Origin: Flavobacterium sp. M31R6 | GTDB lineage: Bacteria > Bacteroidota > Bacteroidia > Flavobacteriales > Flavobacteriaceae | Reading direction: 5' to 3' | NCBI RefSeq assembly: GCF_013284035.1 | Contig: NZ_CP054141.1 | Location: forward strand, 496,001-560,000 | DNA length: 64,000 nt | Shown here: positions 51,440 through 60,031 of the stretch, one piece after another | Layout of the letters: each line of letters starts with the position of its first letter | Numbering within the stretch: the stretch's first letter is position 1 | Made by a program: the position numbers and the translations under genes | Notes under the pieces: generated by a model | What the model was told of the DNA's origin: nothing | The model's input: the letters and a program-made list of their open reading frames with translations, nothing else | Database searches by the model: none

Positions 51440-54400
51440 ATGAGTCTTTTAACCCCTTTTTTCGATAAGCTAAAATCACATAATTATTCAATCATAACAG
51501 CCATAATTATTGGCATCATAACAGGGATATATCTCCTGATTATTGTGCCAAATAATGAGATAAAAGAAGATGCAAATAACTTGGCTGTTTTTAAAGGAAT
51601 TGAAAGACAGTTAAAAGGGTTTTTTGATGATAAGGTTAAAGAAATAAGTCCCGAAATAAGGGATAGTATTATAGCCAAAAATCGAAAACTGAGCAATGAT
51701 TCAGTCTTCATAGATAAAATAGAAATAGTTCGTTTGGATAGGGTTGATTCTATTCGAAAAAAACTTCAATTGATTAGAAAGATTAATTTTAAAAAAAATG
51801 GAGATTTAAAAATAATAGCGACAGTAACTGATACTGTTCAATTTGATTTGGATGAATTTATCAAAAGAGTTAGTACTTCCTCTAATTTTAACTCTTTTTT
51901 TATCTGCCCTGTAACTCTTTCAGATGTCAATGAAAAAAACGGTAAATGTTTAGCCAAGGATGTTTTAATTTCCCAAAATATCAATCTTAAGGATGAAGAC
52001 AGTTTGTGCTTTTATAACAGGAACAATGGTAATATTACTTTTAAAAAGTCAGACAAAAGATATTATACCAGCCAAATAAAAATCCCGGACACCAATTTTA
52101 CTTTGTTTGTAGCTGCAGGGATTAGTTCTTCCTATTTTCAATCCAATGTACAATTCATAAAACCCAATCTTTTAATTTTTAGTCTGTTATTGATAGCTAT
52201 TTTGTTTTTGAGTATCTGTTTCATTAAGCCTGTTGTAAGCAGTTACAAAGAGCGGCTTTCACAAATGGATCTCATTACTGTTGCCTTTTCTACAGGTGCA
52301 TTAATTGCGTTGTTTGTCATTTTTGGAATGGTTGGATTTTGGAAAACGACTATTTCCAACAGAAATAAATCTGATTTAAAACAATTAGTGGAACATATTG
52401 ACCTATCGTTTAAAAATCAAATTGATACCTTACAACATTGGAAAGGAAATCAAATTCCAAACGATATAAATGGCTCTAAATTTCCTTACAGGAAATTATA
52501 TTTGGTGTCAGATTCCAAAGTCAGTATGATTAACGGAGATTCAATAGTGGACAGTATTTCGTTTTCACCAAAGAATAAAATACTGAAATTAAATGCCAAA
52601 TCTTTTAACAAAGCGGATAGCCTCGAACAAATAAAATGTTTAGATTCCTATTTTTGGATGGATAAAGAAGGTCTATTAACGGCAAGTTTGAATAAGGATA
52701 ATATTAGTTTTCCGAGAAAATATAACGACAGGAAATATTTTAAATTACTGCAAAATAAGGAAATAGACACGATATTGACGGGTGTTTTTTCAAGGGAATC
52801 TGATGAATACCAATGGATTTATGCTGAAAAAGATGTTAAGAAAAACAATGGTTTTGGTTCTGAAAAGTCCGCAATAAAAGGAATTGCTTTTCGCGAACAT
52901 TTCTCAAAGGAAATCAAACTGCCACCGGATACGGATTATTTGCTTGTCGACAGGGAGGGTTTTGTTTTAATGCAAAATAATCCCAATAAAAACCTGTACC
53001 AAAATGTACTTTCGGGATCGCACAACAATCTTATATTGGCAAGTATTTTGGCGGGTTGTAATATCGAAAATTTCAGAATGGATTATGAGGGAAATGAATA
53101 CCAGGTATATGCAAAAAAATTAAGTGTCCCAACGGATCTTCCTGTTTATATTCTGGGAATGCGAAATTTATCGTATCTAGATTATTTGAGTTTGTTTACA
53201 TTTAATAATGCCTTCTTAATTACTGTTCTATATGGATTTTTAATAGTTTTATTTACTTTGATTTACTCATCTCTATTTTACAGTGGGCGATTGGGATTAT
53301 TTTCACGACATCATTTTTACTATCTGTTTCCCGATAACAGCAGGAAAGAAGAATATCAAAATTTATTTGTTGTCAACATTATTTGTTTTTGTACAGCCTT
53401 AGCTGTTTTTTTCTTTTCCTCGCCAATCACAGCGCTATATTTTTGTTTTTTGATAGGTATTAATATCACGTTCATCAATATAATTGTTTTAAACATTAGG
53501 TGCAGTAAATTCGAAAATTCGCTTTTAAAGTTCTATTTGTTAGTGATCTTTTTAGGTTTTGTTTTCCCGTTGCTGTTATTATATAAAGATCAACTGTATT
53601 TGTCTTTTATTTTTGTTGTTGGATCTCATTTAGGGTTAATTCTGTATTATAGAAATTGGAGGAACTGGAAAGACATAGACAGTAATGCCGAGATAGCAAA
53701 CGCTGTTGCTAAAAACAAAGGGGTTCAACGAAAGGTTTATTTAAAATTCCTGACGTCTGGTCTGATTAATTATTTTGTGGTTTTCCCTTTCATACTTGTT
53801 TGTGCTTTTTACTCGAATGAAATAAATGATTACGCAAGATATTATTGCTCACCATCCCAGCCACAAAGTAAATTTGCTAAACACAAAATTATTAGTGCAT
53901 ACGGATGCGATTGCAAGCCGCAAACTGTTTTCGAATTGGGTAAAAATAACGAAGGTGTCATTCACAAATTAAACTTTGGTTTCGAACAACCAACTATGAG
54001 TGAGGTTAATAAATACACATTTAAGAAGTTGCACCGAAATTTTTATATCAAAACAAACACTATTCTTTTAAACGGAGGTTCGAATTTATTCTACTTTATT
54101 TTGTGTTTTACCCTGATCTTGTTATTGTCTAATGCGTTATTGAATTATTACAGTAATCGATTTTTCTTCTATGAACTGATGCAAGCTTCTTATGAAGGTT
54201 ATTATCCCTGCAAAAAGAATCTATTTGCCAATGAATATATTTTTATCCCGATGGTCAATGATGAGGATTTAACCAATATGATTCAGAAAGACATGACCAA
54301 TCCTAGTTCCCCAGATGCAGAAAGTGTGTCAGATCCCAATTGTCCAGACAGGATAATACCACTTGAAAAAGTTTTTGAAAAGGATAATAACAATGAAGTT

Positions 54401-54877
54401 CTTCCTTTTTTAAAAATGGAATTTATTTTAAACTCAAACCTTAAAAATTTTGACAAGGCTTACTTAAAAATTTGGGATTCTATTCCAAATACTGAGATGC
54501 AAAATGTACTCTATGATTTTGCCCAAGATCACTTTTTAAATTATAAAAATAAAGATATTCTTATGCAGTTAATGGATTTGGGCCTAATTAATCACGATAA
54601 ACTAACGGGTAGATTAAAGGTCATGAGCTATAGCTTTCGGGTGTATATCATGTCAAAAAGCAAGTTGGATACAGAATTCGTTAAACAATTTGAGGATGAA
54701 AGTAAAAACGGCACTTACGACAAACTAAAATTGCCAATATTGATTATAGCAATAAGCTTTTTGGTATTATTAATGTATCTCAATAAAGACAGTTACGAGA
54801 GAGTGATGATTATGGGAAGCAGCATCGGTTCAGTAATCCTTTTGGTCAATAAGTTTCTGGATTTTGGAAAAAGTTAG
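51440..54877 (+). CDS. large polytopic membrane protein with Cache-like sensor region
   Basis: A 1145-residue protein of unknown function. There is a membrane helix near 18-36, then a charged region with a CPVTLSDVNEKNGKCL pair of cysteines, and helices near 247-265 and 283-305. An extracytoplasmic domain of about 270 residues follows, resembling Cache sensors (DSYFWMDKEG..., YNDRKYFKLL, VDREGFVLMQ). Then come about six helices (588-800), one more near 893-915, a soluble helical region (920-1100, with LYDFAQDHFLNYKNKDILMQL) and two final hydrophobic segments. No kinase, cyclase, GGDEF, methyl-accepting or Walker motif is visible. It may sense a ligand and signal through the C-terminal region. 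Confidence 0.6.
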   Translation: MSLLTPFFDKLKSHNYSIITAIIIGIITGIYLLIIVPNNEIKEDANNLAVFKGIERQLKGFFDDKVKEISPEIRDSIIAKNRKLSNDSVFIDKIEIVRLDRVDSIRKKLQLIRKINFKKNGDLKIIATVTDTVQFDLDEFIKRVSTSSNFNSFFICPVTLSDVNEKNGKCLAKDVLISQNINLKDEDSLCFYNRNNGNITFKKSDKRYYTSQIKIPDTNFTLFVAAGISSSYFQSNVQFIKPNLLIFSLLLIAILFLSICFIKPVVSSYKERLSQMDLITVAFSTGALIALFVIFGMVGFWKTTISNRNKSDLKQLVEHIDLSFKNQIDTLQHWKGNQIPNDINGSKFPYRKLYLVSDSKVSMINGDSIVDSISFSPKNKILKLNAKSFNKADSLEQIKCLDSYFWMDKEGLLTASLNKDNISFPRKYNDRKYFKLLQNKEIDTILTGVFSRESDEYQWIYAEKDVKKNNGFGSEKSAIKGIAFREHFSKEIKLPPDTDYLLVDREGFVLMQNNPNKNLYQNVLSGSHNNLILASILAGCNIENFRMDYEGNEYQVYAKKLSVPTDLPVYILGMRNLSYLDYLSLFTFNNAFLITVLYGFLIVLFTLIYSSLFYSGRLGLFSRHHFYYLFPDNSRKEEYQNLFVVNIICFCTALAVFFFSSPITALYFCFLIGINITFINIIVLNIRCSKFENSLLKFYLLVIFLGFVFPLLLLYKDQLYLSFIFVVGSHLGLILYYRNWRNWKDIDSNAEIANAVAKNKGVQRKVYLKFLTSGLINYFVVFPFILVCAFYSNEINDYARYYCSPSQPQSKFAKHKIISAYGCDCKPQTVFELGKNNEGVIHKLNFGFEQPTMSEVNKYTFKKLHRNFYIKTNTILLNGGSNLFYFILCFTLILLLSNALLNYYSNRFFFYELMQASYEGYYPCKKNLFANEYIFIPMVNDEDLTNMIQKDMTNPSSPDAESVSDPNCPDRIIPLEKVFEKDNNNEVLPFLKMEFILNSNLKNFDKAYLKIWDSIPNTEMQNVLYDFAQDHFLNYKNKDILMQLMDLGLINHDKLTGRLKVMSYSFRVYIMSKSKLDTEFVKQFEDESKNGTYDKLKLPILIIAISFLVLLMYLNKDSYERVMIMGSSIGSVILLVNKFLDFGKS

Positions 54878-54900
54878 TTTAAATTTATTTTTTTAATTTT

Positions 54901-54933
54901 TGATTAAAGCTTTTAAAATAGAAGCTTTAATCA
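54901..54933. repeat. perfect 12-bp inverted repeat
   Basis: TGATTAAAGCTT and AAGCTTTAATCA flank a 9-nt loop, 23 nt after the large membrane protein gene. There is no T-run, so it is a hairpin of uncertain role (terminator-like or mRNA-stabilising). Confidence 0.6.
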
Positions 54934-54994
54934 TAGACGATGAGTTTACTATTTTTTATATCTTAGATAAAATTTCACTTAAATCAGCAACAAT

Positions 54995-55789
54995 ATGTGT
55001 GCAAAAAAATCAGAAAATTTTAAGAGATTAAGTCAGGAAGAATGGGAAGAAGCTTGGCAAAAACATTGGAAAAAAGCACAATTGGACTATGAACTTCCAA
55101 TAATAGAGTCGGAAGAGTATAAGTTTTTAAGCGAACAAAGAACTGCCGAGAAGGAAAAGGAGCGACTTGAAAGAATTACAGCAGAATTTGAAATGGGGTT
55201 TACCAAACTAAGTCAGCTAGGTCCTGCAGTAACCATTTTTGGATCAGCGAGATTCAAGCCGGGAGATCCTTACTACGAATTGTCAAGAGAAACCGGAAAT
55301 GCGTTTGCAAAAGCTGGCTTTACTGTTTTGACAGGAGGTGGCCCCGGTGCGATGGAAGCCGCAAACAGAGGCGCCAAGGAAGCGGGAGGACCTACTTATG
55401 GACTCAATATCATTTTACCCAAAGAACAACAGCCAAATCCGTATGTTAATGACAGTTTTGAGTTTAAATATTTTTTCGTTCGAAAGGTGATGTTAGTAAA
55501 ATATTCTTGTGCATTTATTGTTATGCCAGGAGGTTTGGGTACCTTGGATGAACTATTTGAGGCGGCAACATTGATTCAGTGTCACAAAATTGGTCCGTTT
55601 CCACTTATTTTGGTTGGAGGAAAATTTTGGAAAGGATTACGTGATTTTGTGGGATTCATGATGGAACAAGGTGTATTTTCTTCTGAGGAAATTGGATTTT
55701 CACGTATCGTTGAAACTCCGCAAGAAGCGATCGATATGGTTTTATCCAGCTTGCCGTCCGATTTCAAGAACTCTTTAAAACCATTGTAA
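54995..55789 (+). CDS. LOG-family protein (cytokinin riboside monophosphate phosphoribohydrolase type)
   Basis: A 264-residue protein of the lysine-decarboxylase-like/LOG family. It has VTIFGSARFKPGDPYYE, the nucleotide-binding LTGGGPGAMEAANRGA and the diagnostic PGGLGTLDELFEAATLIQ (PGGxGTxxE). An N-terminal charged helical part of about 70 residues precedes the core. Family members cleave N6-modified AMP or other nucleotides to base and ribose 5-phosphate. It is followed 60 nt later by a flavin reductase. Confidence 0.9.
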   Translation: MCAKKSENFKRLSQEEWEEAWQKHWKKAQLDYELPIIESEEYKFLSEQRTAEKEKERLERITAEFEMGFTKLSQLGPAVTIFGSARFKPGDPYYELSRETGNAFAKAGFTVLTGGGPGAMEAANRGAKEAGGPTYGLNIILPKEQQPNPYVNDSFEFKYFFVRKVMLVKYSCAFIVMPGGLGTLDELFEAATLIQCHKIGPFPLILVGGKFWKGLRDFVGFMMEQGVFSSEEIGFSRIVETPQEAIDMVLSSLPSDFKNSLKPL

Positions 55790-55849
55790 ATGCTTGTTAA
55801 TAAAGCTGCTTTAAGAGTATAAATCCCTTCTTTTGATTAATAAATATTT

Positions 55850-56386
55850 ATGCAAAACAATAAAAGAATACTTGCCATCATTGGAAGCACCAGAACCAAT
55901 TCGTCTAATCTTAAGCTTATTCAACATTTTGGTGCATTGACAAGGGATTTATATGATATTACCATTTTTGAAGGGTTAAGTGGATTGCCTCATTTTAATC
56001 CAGATCTCGACAATGAAAACCCACCGAGTTCGGTAGATGAATTTAGGAAGCTTATCTCGAATGCTGACGGTTTACTTATTTGTACGCCGGAGTACGTTTT
56101 TAGTCTGCCGGGAAGTTTGAAGAATGCAATAGAATGGTGTGTTTCTACTACTGTTTTTTCCCAAAAACCAATCGGGCTGATTACGGCGTCTGCTTCTGGA
56201 GAAAAAGGACATGAGCAATTGCAATTAATTATGAAAACGGTTGAAACCAAATTTAATGATGATACTACATTACTCATCAGTGGGATTAAAGGAAAGTTCA
56301 ATGAACAAGGAGTATTGATTGATATAGAAACTATTCGTCGACTCAATTTACTTGTTAGCGGTTTTAATAAACTTTTAAGCGATTGA
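55850..56386 (+). CDS. NADPH-dependent FMN reductase
   Basis: A 178-residue flavodoxin-like protein. The FMN phosphate loop is GSTRTNSSNLKL near the N-terminus, and CTPEYVFSLPGSLKNAIEWC is the conserved PEYN/PGxLKNAIDW-type motif (here PEYVFSLPGSLKNAIEW). It reduces FMN, quinones or chromate with NAD(P)H in the cytoplasm; the physiological acceptor is unknown. It lies just upstream of the TetR regulator and could be in its regulon, though the palindrome sits after this gene. Confidence 0.85.
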   Translation: MQNNKRILAIIGSTRTNSSNLKLIQHFGALTRDLYDITIFEGLSGLPHFNPDLDNENPPSSVDEFRKLISNADGLLICTPEYVFSLPGSLKNAIEWCVSTTVFSQKPIGLITASASGEKGHEQLQLIMKTVETKFNDDTTLLISGIKGKFNEQGVLIDIETIRRLNLLVSGFNKLLSD

Positions 56387-56418
56387 ATTTAAATGTATTA
56401 TTTCTGTTTTCGTTAAAG

Positions 56419-56448
56419 TTGAATAAGATGAATTTTTATTTATTTTTG
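56419..56448 (+). promoter_or_regulatory. tetR promoter
   Basis: TTG (56419-56421), 19 nt and TATTTTTG (56441-56448) form a textbook flavobacterial promoter. The palindrome at 56449-56462 directly follows the -7 box. Confidence 0.6.
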
Positions 56449-56462
56449 TGACTGATTAGTCA
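56449..56462. promoter_or_regulatory. TetR-type operator 1
   Basis: TGACTGATTAGTCA is a near-perfect palindrome covering the expected transcription start of tetR, so it should give autorepression. The 17-bp string TTGTGACTGATTAGTCA recurs downstream of the gene (ending at 57064). Confidence 0.65.
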
Positions 56463-56473
56463 ATCTATATGTA

Positions 56474-57037
56474 ATGAACAAAAAAGAAATAATTTTAGCT
56501 ACAGCACTTAGGTTATTTGTTGAAAATGGTTTTCATGGCACAGCAACTGCTAAAATTGCCCAAGAGGCAAATGTGGCCACAGGAACGTTATTCAATTATT
56601 TTCGAACAAAAGAAGAACTTATTGTTGTGATATATCATTCAATTTTAAAAGAAATGGATGATTTTATTGTCGAAAGAATGGAATCTCATTCGATTTCCAA
56701 AGAATCATTTCAATCGTTGTTTACTGCAACTCTTTCTTGGAGTCTTGAGAATCCCATTCATTATCAATATTTGCAGCAATTCAATCATTCTCCTTATTTT
56801 AATGTTATAGAGAAAACTATTGCCAGTCAGGACGAGCACCCACTTTTCGTTCTAATTAAAAACGGAATTGACATTGTTCTTATCAAGCAAATGCCGGTTT
56901 CTTTTATCTACTCTTTGTTTGCTGCTCAAATCAACGGTTTGCATTATTATATTATTTCGAATGTTTTGAGTAATGATAAGCAATTGGAACTTATCTCGGA
57001 AGCTTTCGAGATGTTGTGGAAAATGATTGAAGATTAA
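56474..57037 (+). CDS. TetR/AcrR-family regulator
   Basis: A 187-residue repressor with the N-terminal TetR helix-turn-helix (GFHGTATAKIAQEANVATGTLFNYFRTKEEL, about residues 18-48) and a C-terminal helical ligand domain. An operator-like palindrome lies directly on its own promoter and an identical one lies just past its stop. The inducer and targets are unknown; candidates are the flavin reductase upstream and the DcaP-like porin, though the porin promoter is on the far side of its gene. Confidence 0.9.
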   Translation: MNKKEIILATALRLFVENGFHGTATAKIAQEANVATGTLFNYFRTKEELIVVIYHSILKEMDDFIVERMESHSISKESFQSLFTATLSWSLENPIHYQYLQQFNHSPYFNVIEKTIASQDEHPLFVLIKNGIDIVLIKQMPVSFIYSLFAAQINGLHYYIISNVLSNDKQLELISEAFEMLWKMIED

Positions 57038-57050
57038 GTAAATATGATTG

Positions 57051-57064
57051 TGACTGATTAGTCA
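57051..57064. promoter_or_regulatory. TetR-type operator 2, between convergent genes
   Basis: An exact second copy of TGACTGATTAGTCA, 14 nt after the tetR stop and 19 nt before the 3' end of the porin gene. No promoter is evident around it, so its purpose is unclear. Confidence 0.55.
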
Positions 57065-57082
57065 GTTTGTATTTTTAGTTGG

Positions 57083-58339
57083 CTATTTGTTTTTATAGAA
57101 AGCAGTGTTGAAGCTATATCTAAACGAAAACTGTAGTTTGACATCGTTTCCGCTATTGCCTTTTGCTGCTGGAAGATTAAATTGTGGATCGCCTTCAAAG
57201 TCATTGTTGTGGCGCATTCCCCATTGTAGTTCAGGTCCTAAAATGCAATTTTTGACTGGGGAATATAGAAGATTGAAACTGGCATATTGTCCCGTTTTAT
57301 AAGCGGTTGATAACTGAGATTCGGTGGTATTGTTATTTAGTATTGAGTACCCAATTGCCGTACTGAATTTTTGGTTCCAATAAATGTCAAAATAGGTGAC
57401 CACTCCCACCATTGGAATCGCGACTCCCTTTATCGGCGCAATTGCGTTGTCATATTGTCTTTTGATTCCAATATCTGCATCCGCGTCATTCATGTAGTTT
57501 TGGATGCCGGCTCCTGTTGTCAATGCACCATGAAAAATTACATTATTGGCGAGTTTTAAGCGGCTGGTAAAACTCAAGCCCCAACCGACAGCGCTACCAG
57601 ACAAGTCGTATTGATCTGTATTGTGGTCTTCCCATTTGATGCTTCGAACGATACCCGCCAATTCTAAATATCCCCAACTGCTGCTGTATCGGTATTCTGC
57701 AGTTAAATCGGGTACAGAAAATCTAGCTTTGACACCATCAAGCAGTGATGCATATACAAAGTCTTCCCCATATTGTCCCTGGTCTGCCGTGGCTCCTGGT
57801 CGTTCAAGTGCAATTGCCAACGAATGATTTTGGTTTGAAATTGGGGTATAGCGTATTTGTACATTTCGAAGGAAAGGTAAGGCATTAGGACCCATAAACT
57901 CAACGATATTTGGATAGACATCGGTATCGGTGAATAGACTGTTGGTTTGACCTGCTCCAAATTTGCCTAATTCGCCATAAGCATGTTTAAGGCGGAAAGC
58001 GGTGTTGCCAACTTCTTTCCCCATTCCAAATAAATCAAATTCAAAATGTGTTTTGATTTGTCCCAAGGGCGTATCGAAATAGTTTTTTATGCCAAATGTA
58101 CTCTGCCGTACGCTCATAAAAAAGACGCCTTGGCTTTGGTATTCATTTCCCTCTTTGTCCAAAATCTGGGTGGGACGCATAGTGTCATACCAATCGGGAT
58201 TCATTCTTCCAAAATCATAGCCGGAATCCATCTGTATAAAACCAAAAATTTCCATGGTTTTGTCTGTTCCGGCGTTTTGGGCGTTCAGACCGCAGTAAAA
58301 CAATAAAATAATCAGAGTAGCGTATCTTATTTTTATCAT
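57083..58339 (-). CDS. DcaP-like trimeric outer-membrane porin
   Basis: A 418-residue protein with a signal peptide (MIKIRYATLIILLFYCGLNAQ). The mature N-terminus has MEIFGFIQMDSGYDFGRMNPDWYDTMRP and VRQSTFGIKNYFDTPLGQIKTHFEFDLFG, which I recognise from the DcaP family, followed by QTNSLFTDTDVYPNIVEFMGP and amphipathic strands ending in QFSFRYSFNTAFY. Such porins pass small, often anionic organic molecules. It is a single leftward gene facing tetR. Confidence 0.8.
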   Translation of the reverse strand: MIKIRYATLIILLFYCGLNAQNAGTDKTMEIFGFIQMDSGYDFGRMNPDWYDTMRPTQILDKEGNEYQSQGVFFMSVRQSTFGIKNYFDTPLGQIKTHFEFDLFGMGKEVGNTAFRLKHAYGELGKFGAGQTNSLFTDTDVYPNIVEFMGPNALPFLRNVQIRYTPISNQNHSLAIALERPGATADQGQYGEDFVYASLLDGVKARFSVPDLTAEYRYSSSWGYLELAGIVRSIKWEDHNTDQYDLSGSAVGWGLSFTSRLKLANNVIFHGALTTGAGIQNYMNDADADIGIKRQYDNAIAPIKGVAIPMVGVVTYFDIYWNQKFSTAIGYSILNNNTTESQLSTAYKTGQYASFNLLYSPVKNCILGPELQWGMRHNNDFEGDPQFNLPAAKGNSGNDVKLQFSFRYSFNTAFYKNK

Positions 58340-58758
58340 ATTTTTTGGTTTTAAATAGTGATTGAAATACTGCCGTTTGATTTGTAAAAAACGTCAAATG
58401 AGAGGGGAAACAAAAAACGATGGTTTTTACTTATCAAATTTAATAAAAACTTTATAACTATTTTAATTACAATAGTTTATATTCTGTTTTTTCAATTGGA
58501 CGATTTATTTAAAACGCAGCTAATAGAAGAAACCAATAATTTACGCCAGTTTTTTTGAAAGCAAAAGCGTTTTGAACTGTTGGAAGTGACAGCGAACGGT
58601 ATTAAGTTGAGTTCAGTTTAAGTTTTAAGACTGCTTTTGTTTGATTTAAGGCAATTTTAAACCACAGACAGCTTCTTTGCTTGTTTATGGTAAAAACTAA
58701 CGAATAAGCGCTAATTTTAGTTTTTCCGTTAAATCGAAAAGTAATATCGACAGAAAAT
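58340..58758. other. gene-free region upstream of the porin gene
   Basis: About 420 bp without a credible gene. It includes a hairpin-like AAAACTAA ... TTAGTTTT at roughly 58694-58726. No promoter with good spacing was found for the porin. Confidence 0.35.
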
Positions 58759-58806
58759 AAAAAATCACGAAAAATACCGTTTTGATTCGGGTTTGTTCGT
58801 GATTTT
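58759..58806 (-). terminator. terminator of the HU/SPOR gene
   Basis: AAAATCACGAA (minus strand) pairs with TTCGTGATTTT, with an inner ACCCG / CGGT stem and a T-rich tail, 23 nt past the gene's stop. Confidence 0.75.
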
Positions 58807-58828
58807 GAGTATTAGAATTTAGATTTTT

Positions 58829-59827
58829 CTACAAAGATTGAATCAAAATCCAAGCTTCAGGATTATCTGTTTCTGTTATGGAGTCTTTTTCTTTTTCCGC
58901 TTCCGCAAAAGTAGCGTAGCTTCCGTATAAAACTGGGTATAGCCCGTTTTTGTTAATTCCCAAAACTCTTGCTTTAAAACCTTTGGCAATTAATTGGTTG
59001 TATCTTTTTTGTGCATTGGCTTCGCTTCTAAAAGCGCCGGCCATAATGTGATAAGGCATTTTTGTTTCTACTTCTTTCTCGGATTTCAAAGAAAGTGTAA
59101 CGGCAGGAATTGGCGTTTGTATGAAGAAAGTTGCTTCCTGAATTTTATGTTGCACTTGTTTTTGAACGGCTGTTTCCACCAAAACAGTTTCAGAAGCTAT
59201 TTGATTTTGATACATCGGATAACCGATAGATCCAGCAATTGCCAATCCGATAACGAAAACAACGGCATATTTTAGGTAAGGGCTTCTTTCTCTGGTTTCT
59301 GGTATGAAATTGAAAACAGGTTTTTCTTCCTCGATTACCACTGATGCAGCTGCAGATACAAATGTTGATTTTTCAAATGTTAATTCCGGTTTAGGAAGAG
59401 CTGCTTCTCTTTTCACCGCAGGCGAAACAAAAGAAGTCAATCCGAAAGATTGAGCCAAATAATTGGTCTGTTCGTTGGGTGTGAAAAGAATATTGTTCTC
59501 GGCAGTCAAAGTCAGAACACCGATATTTTTTATCGAAAAACTACGATTCTCCTGTAGTGTTTTTTTCCAGTTCAAAACCTCATATTCGATAGCGCTTACG
59601 GCATAATCGTATGAAGTTTTTTCCGCTTGTGCGATATGATTGGCTAATAACCCATCATTGTTTTTGATGTGCGTATTAAAGGAAATCACCTTTTTTGGAG
59701 GGAAAAAAGAATGGGTATTTTCAAGCAGTTGAGCCGATTGAATTTCGGTCAAGAACGCTCCAAAACCAGGAACAGTTACACATTGATAACGGTATAAAAG
59801 TTGCGCGATATAAAGTTCTATTTTCAT
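58829..59827 (-). CDS. HU-CCDC81-type and SPOR-domain membrane protein
   Basis: About 332 residues from the ATG at 59825-59827 (MKIELYIAQLLYRYQ). A frame open six codons further would cover the -7 box at 59833-59840, so this start is preferred. Residues 1-130 form the bacterial HU-CCDC81 double domain (VPGFGAFLTEI ... VISFNTHIKNNDGLLANHIA ... IKNIGVLTL). One membrane helix follows (about 185-205), then a periplasmic SPOR domain (about 255-330, HIMAGAFRSEANAQKRYNQL) that binds denuded peptidoglycan. It probably links cytoplasmic factors or the nucleoid to the septal wall. Confidence 0.85.
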   Translation of the reverse strand: MKIELYIAQLLYRYQCVTVPGFGAFLTEIQSAQLLENTHSFFPPKKVISFNTHIKNNDGLLANHIAQAEKTSYDYAVSAIEYEVLNWKKTLQENRSFSIKNIGVLTLTAENNILFTPNEQTNYLAQSFGLTSFVSPAVKREAALPKPELTFEKSTFVSAAASVVIEEEKPVFNFIPETRERSPYLKYAVVFVIGLAIAGSIGYPMYQNQIASETVLVETAVQKQVQHKIQEATFFIQTPIPAVTLSLKSEKEVETKMPYHIMAGAFRSEANAQKRYNQLIAKGFKARVLGINKNGLYPVLYGSYATFAEAEKEKDSITETDNPEAWILIQSL

Positions 59828-59832
59828 AGTAG

Positions 59833-59861
59833 CAAAGTTATACAACGGGAATAGTTATCAA
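59833..59861 (-). promoter_or_regulatory. promoter of the HU/SPOR gene
   Basis: Minus-strand TTG (59859-59861), 18 nt, then TAACTTTG (59833-59840), 5 nt before the chosen start codon. It is a good match and fixes the start. Confidence 0.55.
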
Positions 59862-60031
59862 AATTTTATTCACAATTTTTATTAACAATTTGCATATGTA
59901 AGGTTATCAGTGTTTTATGTTTATGTTTTTGTTCGTTGAAAATTTAATATGTCCCTATTTTTCAAAAAAAGTGTCGAATTTTAATTTTTAACCTTTTTGA
60001 TTTTCAAAAAATTGTCTTATAATTGTAAGAT

